DNA of 64,000 nucleotides. Source: Lederbergia lenta NBRC 16444 (GTDB lineage: Bacteria > Bacillota > Bacilli > Bacillales > Bacillaceae_C). The stretch is taken from contig NZ_BCVC01000004.1 in assembly GCF_001591545.1 (NCBI RefSeq), positions 173,385 to 237,384 of the forward strand, given 5' to 3'. Numbering within the stretch: the first letter of the stretch is position 1; the number at the start of each line of letters is the position of its first letter. Positions 54,248 through 63,919 of the stretch are shown piece by piece. The translations under genes and the position numbers were made by a program. The notes beneath the pieces were generated by a model. The model searched no databases, was not told the DNA's origin, and saw only the letters and a list, made by a program, of their open reading frames with translations.

Positions 54248-57064
54248 TTAAGCAAGTGCTAATAAATTGTGTAAATCATCGTTTGATAACTCAGTCACCC
54301 ATTGATCGCTTCTAATAATTTCTTCATTTAAAGCCTGCTTTTTCTCTAGCATTAAATCAATTTTTTCTTCTAATGTTCCTGTCGTAATAAATTTATGGAC
54401 ATGTACAAAACGGTTTTGGCCGATTCTATATGCGCGGTCTGTCGCTTGATTTTCAACTGCGGGATTCCACCAACGGTCATAATGAATAACATGGTTCGCT
54501 GCTGTTAAATTAAGACCTGTTCCGCCTGCTTTAAGTGAAAGTAAGAAGAAAGGGAATTCTCCATTTTGAAAGCGAGCAACGTAATCATCACGCTGAGCTT
54601 TGGGCATGCTGCCATTGAGAAAAGGTACCTGAATACCAAAGCGCTCTTGTAAGACAGAACGAATCATTTCTCCCATCCCAAGATATTGCGTAAAGATGAT
54701 ACAACCTTCTCCAGTTTCCATGATCGCATCCGCAAGTTCCAATAATGTACCCATTTTATTAGAGCGAGTAGCTACATTACTAGGCAATTCTTCTTTTAAA
54801 TATAGGGCAGGATGGTTACATAGTTGTTTTAACTTATTCAACATTTGTAATATTAATCCCTTTCTTTCAAATGAAGAGAGAGCTTCTATCTTGCTAAAAG
54901 TATCTTGGACAAGGTCTTCATACAATGCAGCTTGCTCTGGAGTTAAAGCACAATACTCTTTCTGCTCAAGCTTATCAGGTAAGTTTAATTCCACTTCTGG
55001 ATCCTTCTTCGTTCTTCTTAATAAAAAGGGCTTAATCAATTGTTGTAATTCACGAATCTTACCTTCATCATTATCTTTTTCAATTGGTACGATATATTTT
55101 TTTTGAAATTGCCCGAAGGTACCTAAATACCCATGATTAATAAAATCAAAAAGGGACCATAATTCAGAAAGTCGATTTTCCATTGGTGTACCAGTCAATG
55201 CGATATGGTGACGACCTTGTAATTTACGAATAGCACGTGATTGTTTTGTTTCAGCATTTTTAATATTTTGTGCTTCATCGAGAGCAATGGTACTCCATTC
55301 AATAGAAGAAAACTCATCAAAGTCAAGATGTGTAAGTCCATAACTTGTTAATATAACATCAGCTTCTTGAACTTCTTCCGTGAAATCTGCCCCTTTTGGT
55401 CGTGATCCACCATAATGTAAAGTAACCTTTAAGTCAGGTGCGAAACGCTCTAGCTCGCGTTGCCAATTCCCAAGTACGGAAGTGGGGCAAATAATTAGCG
55501 CAGGGGCTTTTTTCTTATCCGTCTTTTTCACATGTAATAAATAGGCAATGAGTTGAATCGTTTTTCCCAGTCCCATATCATCCGCGAGGCAGGCACCGAA
55601 ACCAAATTGCCGTAAAAAGGTAAGCCAGTTCAATCCGAGCTGCTGATATGGACGCAGTTCCCCTTGTAATTTTTTAGGAACGGATGTTTCAGGGATTTCT
55701 GATACCCCATTTAACTGACGAAGCATTTTCTTCAAAGATTGATTTAGCTCAATTTTTATTTGAGCAAAGGCTCGTGGATCAAAGAAATCGTCTTCTGTAG
55801 GTTGTTCATCCTCTTCTTGACTAAGTGAAAAAATATCTTGGACACGTAAGCCTTCTTGTTTTGCTTGTTTCATTAATGCTTGAATATGAGCGATCATTTT
55901 AGGATCAAGCTTTACCCAACGACCGCGAATTTTAATAAGTCTTCGTTGATCGTTAACAAGCGTTTGAAATTCATCCTCAGAAAAATCTGTTCCATTCATG
56001 GAAAGCCGCCAATCAAAGTCGAGCATGGCATCCAGTCCTACGAATGAAGGACGATAATTTGTACCCGATTGTTTTACTTTTGCTTTCACTGCTAAATTCG
56101 CTTCACGCATTGCTTCCCACCATGATGGCAGTAATATTTCAATTCCTAATGCGATCAATTTCCCGCTTGCATCTGTGAGAAAGTCCCAAGCAGAGGCCTC
56201 ATCTAATTCCTTCGTTAATCCACGTTCTGTTTTAAGCCATGGGAATAATTTTTGCCAGCGTTCTTGCTCTAATTCAATCATTGGCAAATAGTCAGCCCAG
56301 CGTTTTGGTAATTTGCTTAAGGAATATACTTTTTCTGGCTTTTTCACGTCGCGTAATACGGTTTCCAATATCCAAGGTTCATCGTCTTCATCTGGTTCCG
56401 TTAATCGAAGCCCTATGGAAAATGGCAGTATGTTATCTGACATCTCTGTCCATTCGCTCCAACGTGTTTCGTCAAAATAACTTTCTAACTCAGCAGCAGT
56501 GAGTGGACTTTCTTTTAATTGCTTTAACTTTTCTGCAAGCGTCTCCCCCTCCATTCCTTGTTGTAAATGGGAGGTTAGTGCTTGATGATAAAAAGTGGAT
56601 ACAAATTCTTGCATTGTTTCCCCATGAAAAGGTTGAGACCAAAAAGTGGGCGCAAACTCATCCCAAACTAATTCGGGAACTTTCCAAAGAAAAGATTCCT
56701 CTGTATCATCCGTAAAAGTCGGCAGCCACTTACCTTCATGTATAGCCTCTAGCATGGGGGGAGCTACTGCAACTAGTGCATCTCCTGGTTCACACCAATT
56801 CCATTCAATAAGAGAACTGAATTGCTCATGCCCTAAGAGTGTAAGCAATGTATAGCTATCGACTTGAATCCCAATAAGTTCTTTTGCTTTCATTTCCGTC
56901 TCTTCAATAAAAGCACCATGAAAACTTTCTTCATGCCATAAAAATAACTGTGTCTTCCAGTATTGTGGATGAACCGATTCACCATTGCTATCAAGTACAT
57001 AGATGAAAAAATGACCTGGATAGGCAGGAATAATATGAAGATTAAATATTTCAAGATTCATCAT
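54248..57064 (-). CDS. ywqA: SNF2-family DEAD/DEAH-box helicase
   Basis: 938-residue Swi2/Snf2 ATPase. The N-terminal half is the bacterial SNF2-associated domain; the helicase starts near residue 490 with LRPYQQLGLNWL, motif I ADDMGLGKTIQ, motif II DEAQ (a DEAQ rather than DEAH), ALTGTPMENRLSELW, and motifs V-VI LKAGGTGLNLTAANHVIHYDRWWNP and ATDRAYRIGQ. It probably remodels protein-DNA complexes. It overlaps the SWIM-domain gene by 14 bases, so the two are translationally coupled. B. subtilis YwqA counterpart. Confidence 0.93.
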   Translation of the reverse strand: MMNLEIFNLHIIPAYPGHFFIYVLDSNGESVHPQYWKTQLFLWHEESFHGAFIEETEMKAKELIGIQVDSYTLLTLLGHEQFSSLIEWNWCEPGDALVAVAPPMLEAIHEGKWLPTFTDDTEESFLWKVPELVWDEFAPTFWSQPFHGETMQEFVSTFYHQALTSHLQQGMEGETLAEKLKQLKESPLTAAELESYFDETRWSEWTEMSDNILPFSIGLRLTEPDEDDEPWILETVLRDVKKPEKVYSLSKLPKRWADYLPMIELEQERWQKLFPWLKTERGLTKELDEASAWDFLTDASGKLIALGIEILLPSWWEAMREANLAVKAKVKQSGTNYRPSFVGLDAMLDFDWRLSMNGTDFSEDEFQTLVNDQRRLIKIRGRWVKLDPKMIAHIQALMKQAKQEGLRVQDIFSLSQEEDEQPTEDDFFDPRAFAQIKIELNQSLKKMLRQLNGVSEIPETSVPKKLQGELRPYQQLGLNWLTFLRQFGFGACLADDMGLGKTIQLIAYLLHVKKTDKKKAPALIICPTSVLGNWQRELERFAPDLKVTLHYGGSRPKGADFTEEVQEADVILTSYGLTHLDFDEFSSIEWSTIALDEAQNIKNAETKQSRAIRKLQGRHHIALTGTPMENRLSELWSLFDFINHGYLGTFGQFQKKYIVPIEKDNDEGKIRELQQLIKPFLLRRTKKDPEVELNLPDKLEQKEYCALTPEQAALYEDLVQDTFSKIEALSSFERKGLILQMLNKLKQLCNHPALYLKEELPSNVATRSNKMGTLLELADAIMETGEGCIIFTQYLGMGEMIRSVLQERFGIQVPFLNGSMPKAQRDDYVARFQNGEFPFFLLSLKAGGTGLNLTAANHVIHYDRWWNPAVENQATDRAYRIGQNRFVHVHKFITTGTLEEKIDLMLEKKQALNEEIIRSDQWVTELSNDDLHNLLALA

Positions 57065-58643
57065 GAATTAACTTTCCTTTCCTGCATTCTTCTTGAAATG
57101 CACGGAGTCGTCTCGTTCTTCGCTGAAGCTCAGTGAAATACAGTTCCCATTGCGTAAGTTTTTTCTCTTTTTTATACAACTTTTGCAGACGTTTTAAATA
57201 GCGGACAGCTTTTTTATATGAATCACGGCTGCGGTGTTTAAGAAGACCTGCAATCGTCTCATGATATAGTGGTCGTAAGGCACCTGGATCATGTTTTGCG
57301 ATGAGATCCACCGTATGCCGATCAATATATTCTAAATTATTATCAGTATATACTTGTAACTCTGCCCATTTTCTATAATCTCGTTTGTCGAGTAAATAGG
57401 TAATATATTGAAAGCGACTATGTGGCAGCAGCTGAATATAAATTTTTTCGAGTAAGGTAGGGTCTAACTTCATAGCTGTATCACTATCTAATACCTGAAA
57501 TAAAGCTCGAGTAAAGTGAGCCTGCTCATAATTTCGCGATAATGTTGAAATGTAGGCGATGATTTGCGAAATAAATGCAGGTAAGTAATTGGTAAGTCTT
57601 TTTTTTGTACGTTCGGTCTGTAGTAATTTTAACCAACGCAATGCGAATGGGGCAATATCAGCACCTAATTGTTTAATTTTATCTAAAGCCCATTGATCAT
57701 TCTCGAGTAAAATGGCAAGGTGGATCGTCGCAATTTCCCCTCGCCATTCATTATTCTCCGAAGGTAGTACTTGTAGTCGTTCCCATTCAGTAAGGCGATC
57801 CTTTTTATTTTTAAACAAAAGTGTCCACAGCTTCATATACATATCTGTACATTCAGTTGGGAATTCCGTTTTTTCTTCTAATAATGTTGCACTCTCTTCA
57901 CGTAAGTAATGGAAATACTCATCAAACGCAAAGGGGGAGGCGGTGGTTGCCAATTTATTCAGTGCTTCTTCCGCTTCTTCCAGCATTTGTTGAACAAAGG
58001 CCCCAACATATTTGTGCTTTCCAGACTCATTACCAAGCGCATTGATCACTTTTAATGATTCAAACGCAGCAAATAACTGAAAAAGCGGCTTCCATTCGCG
58101 CTCAACAGGAGCGAAACCGAGTAAGCGTCTATAACAAACACGTGCCCAGTCTTCTAGCTGATAAAAATTATTTGCTGAAACATGATGATAAGCATCACGG
58201 ATCCGTTTTATCCATTGCTCTGGTCCAGTTTCTTCATTTAATTCTTCCTTATCCAGCAAATCTGAGCCACGTTGTAATGTGGATAATATATCATTCATTT
58301 TCCAGTGATCTTTCCATTCTTGCATCCATAAGAAAATGCTTTGCGTCCGGCTAAGTACATTGAAAAACAAAGCGAGTTGATGGCGGCATATTCCCGGTAT
58401 AGGACAAGAACAATTACTATCAGCCAAATTTTCAAAAACAAGTTCAACCGATACTGGTGTAACGTCTCTCACTTTTGCTTCCACTTTGCCATTGGAAAAT
58501 TTCACACCGTACACGAGCTGTTGACGAAATAGAATCATCCCTTTTTGCACAAGCTTTTGATGGGTATCTGTGCGCGGGTCAAGGGTGCTCTGGAGTTCTT
58601 CGCTATATAATTTTATATGGTCTAACAATTGTCTATTATACAT
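57051..58643 (-). CDS. ywqB: SWIM zinc-finger protein
   Basis: About 530 residues. The SWIM motif CxCxnCxH is seen early as NCSCPIPGICRHQLA; the rest is helical, repeat-like and ends in a basic Arg/Lys-rich region (RRTRRLRAFQEECRKGK). GGAGGT eight bases before the ATG at 58643 sets the start. The gene ends inside the start of the SNF2 helicase, and the pair is conserved as ywqB-ywqA. It probably gives the helicase DNA or protein specificity; the biological role is unknown. Confidence 0.88.
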   Translation of the reverse strand: MYNRQLLDHIKLYSEELQSTLDPRTDTHQKLVQKGMILFRQQLVYGVKFSNGKVEAKVRDVTPVSVELVFENLADSNCSCPIPGICRHQLALFFNVLSRTQSIFLWMQEWKDHWKMNDILSTLQRGSDLLDKEELNEETGPEQWIKRIRDAYHHVSANNFYQLEDWARVCYRRLLGFAPVEREWKPLFQLFAAFESLKVINALGNESGKHKYVGAFVQQMLEEAEEALNKLATTASPFAFDEYFHYLREESATLLEEKTEFPTECTDMYMKLWTLLFKNKKDRLTEWERLQVLPSENNEWRGEIATIHLAILLENDQWALDKIKQLGADIAPFALRWLKLLQTERTKKRLTNYLPAFISQIIAYISTLSRNYEQAHFTRALFQVLDSDTAMKLDPTLLEKIYIQLLPHSRFQYITYLLDKRDYRKWAELQVYTDNNLEYIDRHTVDLIAKHDPGALRPLYHETIAGLLKHRSRDSYKKAVRYLKRLQKLYKKEKKLTQWELYFTELQRRTRRLRAFQEECRKGKLIHDES

Positions 58644-58740
58644 ATTTAAAAACCTCCAAAACATTATTATACCGCTAAATAGTACGGAATGCACTATCAG
58701 GAACAAATCAAATAAATTGGAGGGAGTGGAGCAGATAACA

Positions 58741-58791
58741 TAACAAAAAGAGACATATTACAACGCATCGAATACGTTATAATATGTCTCT
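58741..58791 (-). terminator. Terminator of the LysM-NlpC gene
   Basis: 12-bp perfect arms (AGAGACATATTA and complement) with a 19-base loop, followed on the minus strand by a T5 run. Confidence 0.88.
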
Positions 58792-58807
58792 ATTAAAATA
58801 GCTAAAC

Positions 58808-59884
58808 TTAGTAAAATCTTTTGTAGCTATCGAATTTACTCTTCCAATAAGAGTTACTTAAACTACTAATCTCTACTCCATTAGAGCCTGCATGGATAAA
58901 TTGATTGTTCCCAACATAAATACCTAGATGTGAGATCCCTTTTTTATAAGTATTTTCAAAGAATACAAGATCTCCAACTTCTGGTTTGTTCACGTAATAA
59001 GAGCGATTAAAATAACCTTCTGCACTTAATCTATTCATTTTCTTGCCACTTTGATTAAAGGCATAGTAAATAAATCCGCTGCAATCAAAGCCTGAAAGTG
59101 TTGAGCCACCCCAAACATATTTCGTCCCAACAGCACTTTTAGCTATTTCCACAACACTTGAAGTTCCGCTAACGTTATTTGAAGTATTATTGGACGTATT
59201 TGTATTGTTAGGCTTTGTAGTTGACGCAGGTGGAGTGGATGCTCCTGCCTTCAAGTTTAAAGTTTGTCCAACAAAGATCAAGTCAGAGGAAAGATTATTC
59301 CACTTTTTAATGTTTGCAACCGTTGTTCCATATTGTCTTGCAATTTTACCTAACGTATCTCCTGAAACGATTTTGTATGTGTCTGCATTTGTTTGCGGAC
59401 TGCTCGTTTGATTACTATTAGGTGTCGATGGCTGTGTTGGAGCTGATGTGCTGCCACTTGCCGTTGCAGATACTTTGAATACTTGTCCTGGATAGATCAA
59501 GTCAGAAGAAAGATTATTCCACTTTCTTAAATTAGCTAGAGAAATATTGTGTCTAGCAGCAATTTTGCTTAAGCTATCCCCGGAGACAACCGTATATGTA
59601 TTTGCGGTAGCCGGTTTTGTGTTTTGGACCGGTGGCGTTTCTTGTTTATTATCCGAGGGCTTTTGAGTAGTGGGCGTAGTTACAAATAGAACCTGTTTTG
59701 GATAGATTAAATCACTTGAAAGATTATTTAATGCTTTCACTTGTGAAACGCTTGTATTATATTTGGAAGCAATCTTCCATAATGAATCTCCACTTTTAAC
59801 CTCATGTGTAGAAGCAGACGCTACCCCAGCAAAAGATGAAGCGATAATTACAGCTGTAGCTGCTCCAACGAACTTTTTACGCAT
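58808..59884 (-). CDS. Secreted LysM / NlpC-P60 peptidoglycan endopeptidase
   Basis: About 358 residues. A signal peptide (RKKFVGAATAVIIASSFAGVASA) precedes three LysM domains (THEVKSGDSLWKIA, TYTVVSGDSLSKIA, TYKIVSGDTLGKIA), each followed by Ser/Thr/Asn/Pro-rich linkers, and a C-terminal NlpC/P60 domain with catalytic Cys in GFDCSGF, His in SHLGIYVG and a third residue in FIHAG. It resembles B. subtilis LytE/LytF/CwlS, D,L-endopeptidases that separate cells. The start at 59884 gives the clean signal peptide; a longer in-frame ATG at 59911 has no ribosome site. Confidence 0.93.
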   Translation of the reverse strand: MRKKFVGAATAVIIASSFAGVASASTHEVKSGDSLWKIASKYNTSVSQVKALNNLSSDLIYPKQVLFVTTPTTQKPSDNKQETPPVQNTKPATANTYTVVSGDSLSKIAARHNISLANLRKWNNLSSDLIYPGQVFKVSATASGSTSAPTQPSTPNSNQTSSPQTNADTYKIVSGDTLGKIARQYGTTVANIKKWNNLSSDLIFVGQTLNLKAGASTPPASTTKPNNTNTSNNTSNNVSGTSSVVEIAKSAVGTKYVWGGSTLSGFDCSGFIYYAFNQSGKKMNRLSAEGYFNRSYYVNKPEVGDLVFFENTYKKGISHLGIYVGNNQFIHAGSNGVEISSLSNSYWKSKFDSYKRFY

Positions 59885-60163
59885 AAAATTGTTACCCCAA
59901 TTCCCTATCATACTACTGATAGTAACATAATAATGCTGCATAACATGCCAAAATAGGCAAAATGTAACAATACTTTAATATTAATTCCTTTTATTACCAT
60001 ATTCATGAAGATTCTTAAGAAAATATAGTGACTTTGTTAGAAAATGGAGACTTTTGGAATAGGAGAATGGTTTCGACGAGAAGTGTCTACTTAATTAATT
60101 CCCACTTATTGAAAAAAAATATTTATTTATCTGTAAGATTTTAAAAGATGTTTCATTCTATAT

Positions 60164-60192
60164 TTGTCTTGTTCAAACAGGACATTTATAAT
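60164..60192 (+). promoter_or_regulatory. nagAB promoter with an internal palindrome
   Basis: TTGTCT at 60164-60169, 17-base spacer, TATAAT at 60187-60192. The spacer holds the dyad GTCTTGTT-CA-AACAGGAC (60166-60183, one mismatch), which is placed like an operator. The rest of 59885-60163 shows no gene. Confidence 0.6.
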
Positions 60193-60247
60193 GAAAGAGA
60201 AGAGTATGTAGAGAAAAGGCCAATATTGTCGGGAGAGGTGAATGGTT

Positions 60248-61399
60248 TTGAAGCGAAAAGTGCTAATCCACGCTACTATTTATACGGGAGAATCAGAAGA
60301 ACCAATCAAAGACGGTTTTATTCGTTTTTCTGAGAAAATAGCCGAAGTAGGCGAAATGAAATTTTACAAAGAAGAACAAGATGAGGAAGTAATTGATGGG
60401 ACGGGGCGAATTGTGATCCCCGGAATGATCGATGTTCATATTCATGGGGGACATGGTCTAGATGTCATGGACGCTAATCCAGATAAACTGCTGTATTTAA
60501 GTGAGAAGTTGTTGGAAGAGGGTGTGACATCTTATTTTGCAACGACTATTACCCAAGATCCAAATGATATTGAGGCAGCTCTGAAAGCGGTAAAAGTGGC
60601 GAAAGATAAAGGTGCTTCCATTGAAGGTGTTCACCTTGAAGGTCCTTATATTTCTGAAAAACGTGCTGGAGCACAACCATATGAATTTATCACGGACCCG
60701 AATATTGAGCAGTTTTTACAATGGTATGAGGCATCTGGGGATTTGATCAAGTTAGTTACATATGCACCGGAAAGACCAGGTGGCGCGGAATTTGAAAAAG
60801 TAATGCTCGAACGCGGAATTGTTCCTTCAGTTGGTCATTCAGATGCAGTTAGGGCGGAGCTATTAGATAGTAAAGCCTCCCATGCAACACATCTATATAA
60901 TGGGATGCGCGGACTTCATCATCGCGAAGCAGGTGTTGCTGGTCACGCACTGCTAACAGATGGCTTGCAAGTGGAAGTAATTGCAGATGGTATTCATATT
61001 ACACCTGATATGATTAACCTAGCTTATCGTTTAAAAGGGGCAGAAGGGATTACTTTGATTTCGGATGCAATGAGAGCGAAAGGTATGGTAGAAGGGGAGT
61101 ATGAGCTTGGTGGTCAGAAAGTGTGGGTAAAAGATGGTCAAGCTCGTCTGGAGGATGACACGCTTGCAGGAAGTGTGCTGAAAATGGATGAAGCATTCCG
61201 AAATATCATCACTTACACAGGTTGTTCTGTCGGTGAGGCAGTGCAAATGACATCTGGGAACCAAGCGCGTGAATTTGGTTTGGACCAAAAGGGTATACTT
61301 GCTCCTGGAAAGGATGCAGATTTAGTAATCTTAAATAAGCAGTATGAAGTAGAAAAGACTTATCGACTTGGAAAAGGTAATATTTTGGAGGGAAAATAA
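60248..61399 (+). CDS. nagA: N-acetylglucosamine-6-phosphate deacetylase
   Basis: Deacetylates GlcNAc-6-P to GlcN-6-P, feeding amino-sugar and wall recycling; about 383 residues, amidohydrolase fold. Metal motif DVHIHGG, HLEGPYISEKRAGAQ, SVGHSDA, HLYNGMRGLHHREAG and the catalytic Asp in LISDAMRA are present. The GAGGTG at 60235-60240 touches the ATG at 60242, so the TTG at 60248 is the better start. nagB begins at the next base after the stop. Confidence 0.94.
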   Translation: MKRKVLIHATIYTGESEEPIKDGFIRFSEKIAEVGEMKFYKEEQDEEVIDGTGRIVIPGMIDVHIHGGHGLDVMDANPDKLLYLSEKLLEEGVTSYFATTITQDPNDIEAALKAVKVAKDKGASIEGVHLEGPYISEKRAGAQPYEFITDPNIEQFLQWYEASGDLIKLVTYAPERPGGAEFEKVMLERGIVPSVGHSDAVRAELLDSKASHATHLYNGMRGLHHREAGVAGHALLTDGLQVEVIADGIHITPDMINLAYRLKGAEGITLISDAMRAKGMVEGEYELGGQKVWVKDGQARLEDDTLAGSVLKMDEAFRNIITYTGCSVGEAVQMTSGNQAREFGLDQKGILAPGKDADLVILNKQYEVEKTYRLGKGNILEGK

Positions 61400-62104
61400 A
61401 TGAATATTGTTGTTGTGAAAAATCAAGAAGAAGCAGCAGAAAAAGCACTTGAACTTGTGAAAGCAGGTTTGGAAAAAGGGAGTATCAAAACGCTTGGACT
61501 AGCAACAGGTAGTACACCACTAAAGCTTTATGAAAAAATGCGTGGAGCAAATTTAGATTGTTCGGATGTGGCAACAGTAAATTTGGATGAATATGTTGGC
61601 CTCGCACCTAATGATCCACAGAGCTATAATCATTATATGAAAACAGAGCTTTTTGATCATGTGAAGTTTAAGGAAACTCATCTGCCTAATGGAGTTGCAG
61701 AAAACTTACAAGAAGAATGCGAAAGATATGAAGCCGTCTTGTCTGAAAATCCTGTAGATCTACAAGTACTTGGCATTGGAACGAATGCGCATATCGGATT
61801 CAATGAACCAGGAACATCTTTTGACACTAAAACACATGTTGTGGAATTAACAGAGTCCACGATTGAGTCAAACAAGGTTCATTTTGAAAAAGTAGAAGAT
61901 GTACCAACACATGCCATTTCAATGGGAATTGCTTCGATTATGGAAGCAAAAGAAATTGTATTACTTGCCTTCGGTGAAGCAAAAGCGGAAGCTGTGAAAC
62001 AAATGGTGAATGGCCCTGTCAATGAAGGATGCCCGGCATCTGTTCTCCAAAATCATGCGAACGTAACAATTATCATCGACGAAGCGGCGGCAAGCAAACT
62101 TTAA
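61400..62104 (+). CDS. nagB: Glucosamine-6-phosphate deaminase
   Basis: Converts GlcN-6-P to fructose-6-P and ammonia; 234 residues, a little shorter than the common 240-odd. LATGSTPLKLYE, NLDEYVGL (catalytic Asp), GIGTNAHIGFNEPG and AFGEAKAEAVKQMV are family motifs. The ATG directly follows the nagA stop, with GGAGG in the end of nagA. No GntR-type nagR follows, unlike many Bacillales nagABR operons. Confidence 0.95.
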   Translation: MNIVVVKNQEEAAEKALELVKAGLEKGSIKTLGLATGSTPLKLYEKMRGANLDCSDVATVNLDEYVGLAPNDPQSYNHYMKTELFDHVKFKETHLPNGVAENLQEECERYEAVLSENPVDLQVLGIGTNAHIGFNEPGTSFDTKTHVVELTESTIESNKVHFEKVEDVPTHAISMGIASIMEAKEIVLLAFGEAKAEAVKQMVNGPVNEGCPASVLQNHANVTIIIDEAAASKL

Positions 62105-62113
62105 TAGCTTTTG

Positions 62114-62152
62114 AAACAGACGATTTCTGCTAGATGCAGAAATCGTCTGTTT
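62114..62152 (+). terminator. nagAB terminator
   Basis: AAACAGACGATTTCTGC and complement, 5-base loop, T-rich tail. Very strong. Confidence 0.95.
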
Positions 62153-62231
62153 TTGTTTTTTTATAGGTTTAATAGGAGGGGGGAACAGGTATAGGGAAGA
62201 GAAGAAATCATTTATAGGAGGAATCATACAT

Positions 62232-63863
62232 ATGCCATTTTCAGATTTTGGTTGGGCTTCAATGTACATATCGAAATTACCTAGTTTATTATGGGCCCTG
62301 ATTGTTTTAGTGATCGGCTGGATTATTGCTAAAGCAGTCGGCAAAGCTGTTGAAAAGTTATTAAGAAAAACAAAATGGGATGAAAAGTTATTTGGCGGTC
62401 GTCATCATTCCACAAATGCCCAAGCTAAAGATGGAGCGTCACCAAAAGGGAAGTCTTTAGACACGAATGAATTAATTGGAAAGATCATCTACTATATCCT
62501 ACTAGTTTTTGTATTCATATTATTTTTCCAATTAATCAATTTAGGCGCTATCGCTTCACCATTCTTAGGTATGTTTGGAACATTACTTGGGTTTATACCA
62601 GCAGTATTAAAAGCAGGATTGATCCTTCTTCTTGCCTATGCAATTGCTAGCTTACTAAAAATGCTAATTATCAAAGGTGGAAAAAAGGCTCACTTCCAAA
62701 CGTATTTGGAAAAAATGAAAGTGGCAGATTCAGGAGCAGAAGGGGAGAAATTCCTTCAAACCGCAGGTAATATTGTCTTTTACCTTGTGATGCTTCTCTT
62801 CATCCCTGGCGTGTTAAGCGCACTTAGTATTAACGGTGTTGCTGGACCATTCGGCAATATGCTAGATAACGTACTTGCATTTATTCCGAAACTACTAGCT
62901 GCAGCCCTTATTCTATTTGTTGGCTGGTTCGTAGCGAAAATTATTCGTGATCTTGTGACTGGGTTATTAAAAACAGTTGGAATAGAAAAATTCGCGCAAC
63001 GTCTTGGATTACAAAAGATGCTTGGAGATTCCACTTTATCATCGATTATCGGTACGATTGTTTTCGTATTAATCATGATCCCGATTGTCATTTCAGCTAT
63101 AGATCAACTTCAAATCCGTGCTATTACGGATCCAGCAGTCAGTATGTTGAACGACATCATGACAATGATCCCGAATATAATTATTGCTGTACTGTTAATT
63201 TTCCTTAGCGTTTGGCTTGGAAAATGGGCACGTCAACTGATCGCAGGATTTCTGCAACGCGTTGGATTTGATTCCATGACTCGTAATATTTCCTTGGGTA
63301 ATTGGAAACCGGGTGCGGGCGGAATGCTAATGTCCGAAGTTGTCGGCTATATCGCACAAATTCTCATCATATTTTTCCTTACCATTGAGGCATTAAGACT
63401 TGTAAAACTTGATTTCCTAGTTGGTATGCTAACAGCTATTACCGCATATTTGCCAAATGTTTTAGCGGCAGTGATCATCTTGGCACTTGGTTTAATCATC
63501 GCCAATATTGTTGAGAAAGTGCTTTCGAGCATTCTAACAGGACCAAGCTTTAAGCTCATTACAGCTGTTGCTAAGTATGCGATCATTGCGCTATCATTAT
63601 TTATGGCCCTTGACCAATTAGGAGTCGCAGCAACGATCGTTAATTCAGCGTTTATCCTCATTCTTGGCGGATTAGCATTAGCCTTTGGCCTAGCGTTCGG
63701 CTTAGGAGGAAAAGAATTCGCGAAGAACTACTTAGCGAAATTGGATAAAACAATTGAACAGACAGATGTAGACACTTCGAAAAAACCAAAAGTAGCAAAT
63801 GATGAAAAAGATTCAAACAACAATGGTCCAGAGGGTCTTTTACCTCCACCACCAAATAAATAA
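62232..63863 (+). CDS. CmpX-like membrane protein with repeated TM helices
   Basis: 543 residues, almost wholly hydrophobic. Five related segments carry the pattern I/LP-xx-L-A-xx-I-L-xx-GW-xx-A-K (about residues 17, 115, 210, 310 and 400 onwards), the conserved TM-helix repeat of mechanosensitive-channel-like proteins related to Pseudomonas CmpX. No MscS beta domain is visible. A hydrophilic Asp/Lys tail ends in LLPPPPNK. AGGAGGA precedes the ATG. It is probably a stretch- or osmotic-stress-related membrane protein, which is inference. Confidence 0.82.
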   Translation: MPFSDFGWASMYISKLPSLLWALIVLVIGWIIAKAVGKAVEKLLRKTKWDEKLFGGRHHSTNAQAKDGASPKGKSLDTNELIGKIIYYILLVFVFILFFQLINLGAIASPFLGMFGTLLGFIPAVLKAGLILLLAYAIASLLKMLIIKGGKKAHFQTYLEKMKVADSGAEGEKFLQTAGNIVFYLVMLLFIPGVLSALSINGVAGPFGNMLDNVLAFIPKLLAAALILFVGWFVAKIIRDLVTGLLKTVGIEKFAQRLGLQKMLGDSTLSSIIGTIVFVLIMIPIVISAIDQLQIRAITDPAVSMLNDIMTMIPNIIIAVLLIFLSVWLGKWARQLIAGFLQRVGFDSMTRNISLGNWKPGAGGMLMSEVVGYIAQILIIFFLTIEALRLVKLDFLVGMLTAITAYLPNVLAAVIILALGLIIANIVEKVLSSILTGPSFKLITAVAKYAIIALSLFMALDQLGVAATIVNSAFILILGGLALAFGLAFGLGGKEFAKNYLAKLDKTIEQTDVDTSKKPKVANDEKDSNNNGPEGLLPPPPNK

Positions 63864-63874
63864 TAGATGATGTC

Positions 63875-63910
63875 AAAAGGCTACTGCTGATTCAGCAGTA
63901 GCCTTTTGTT
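63875..63910 (+). terminator. Terminator after the CmpX-like gene
   Basis: 16-bp arms AAAAGGCTACTGCTGA and complement with a 1-base centre, ending CCTTTTGTT. Confidence 0.93.
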
Positions 63911-63919
63911 ATGGAGAAT

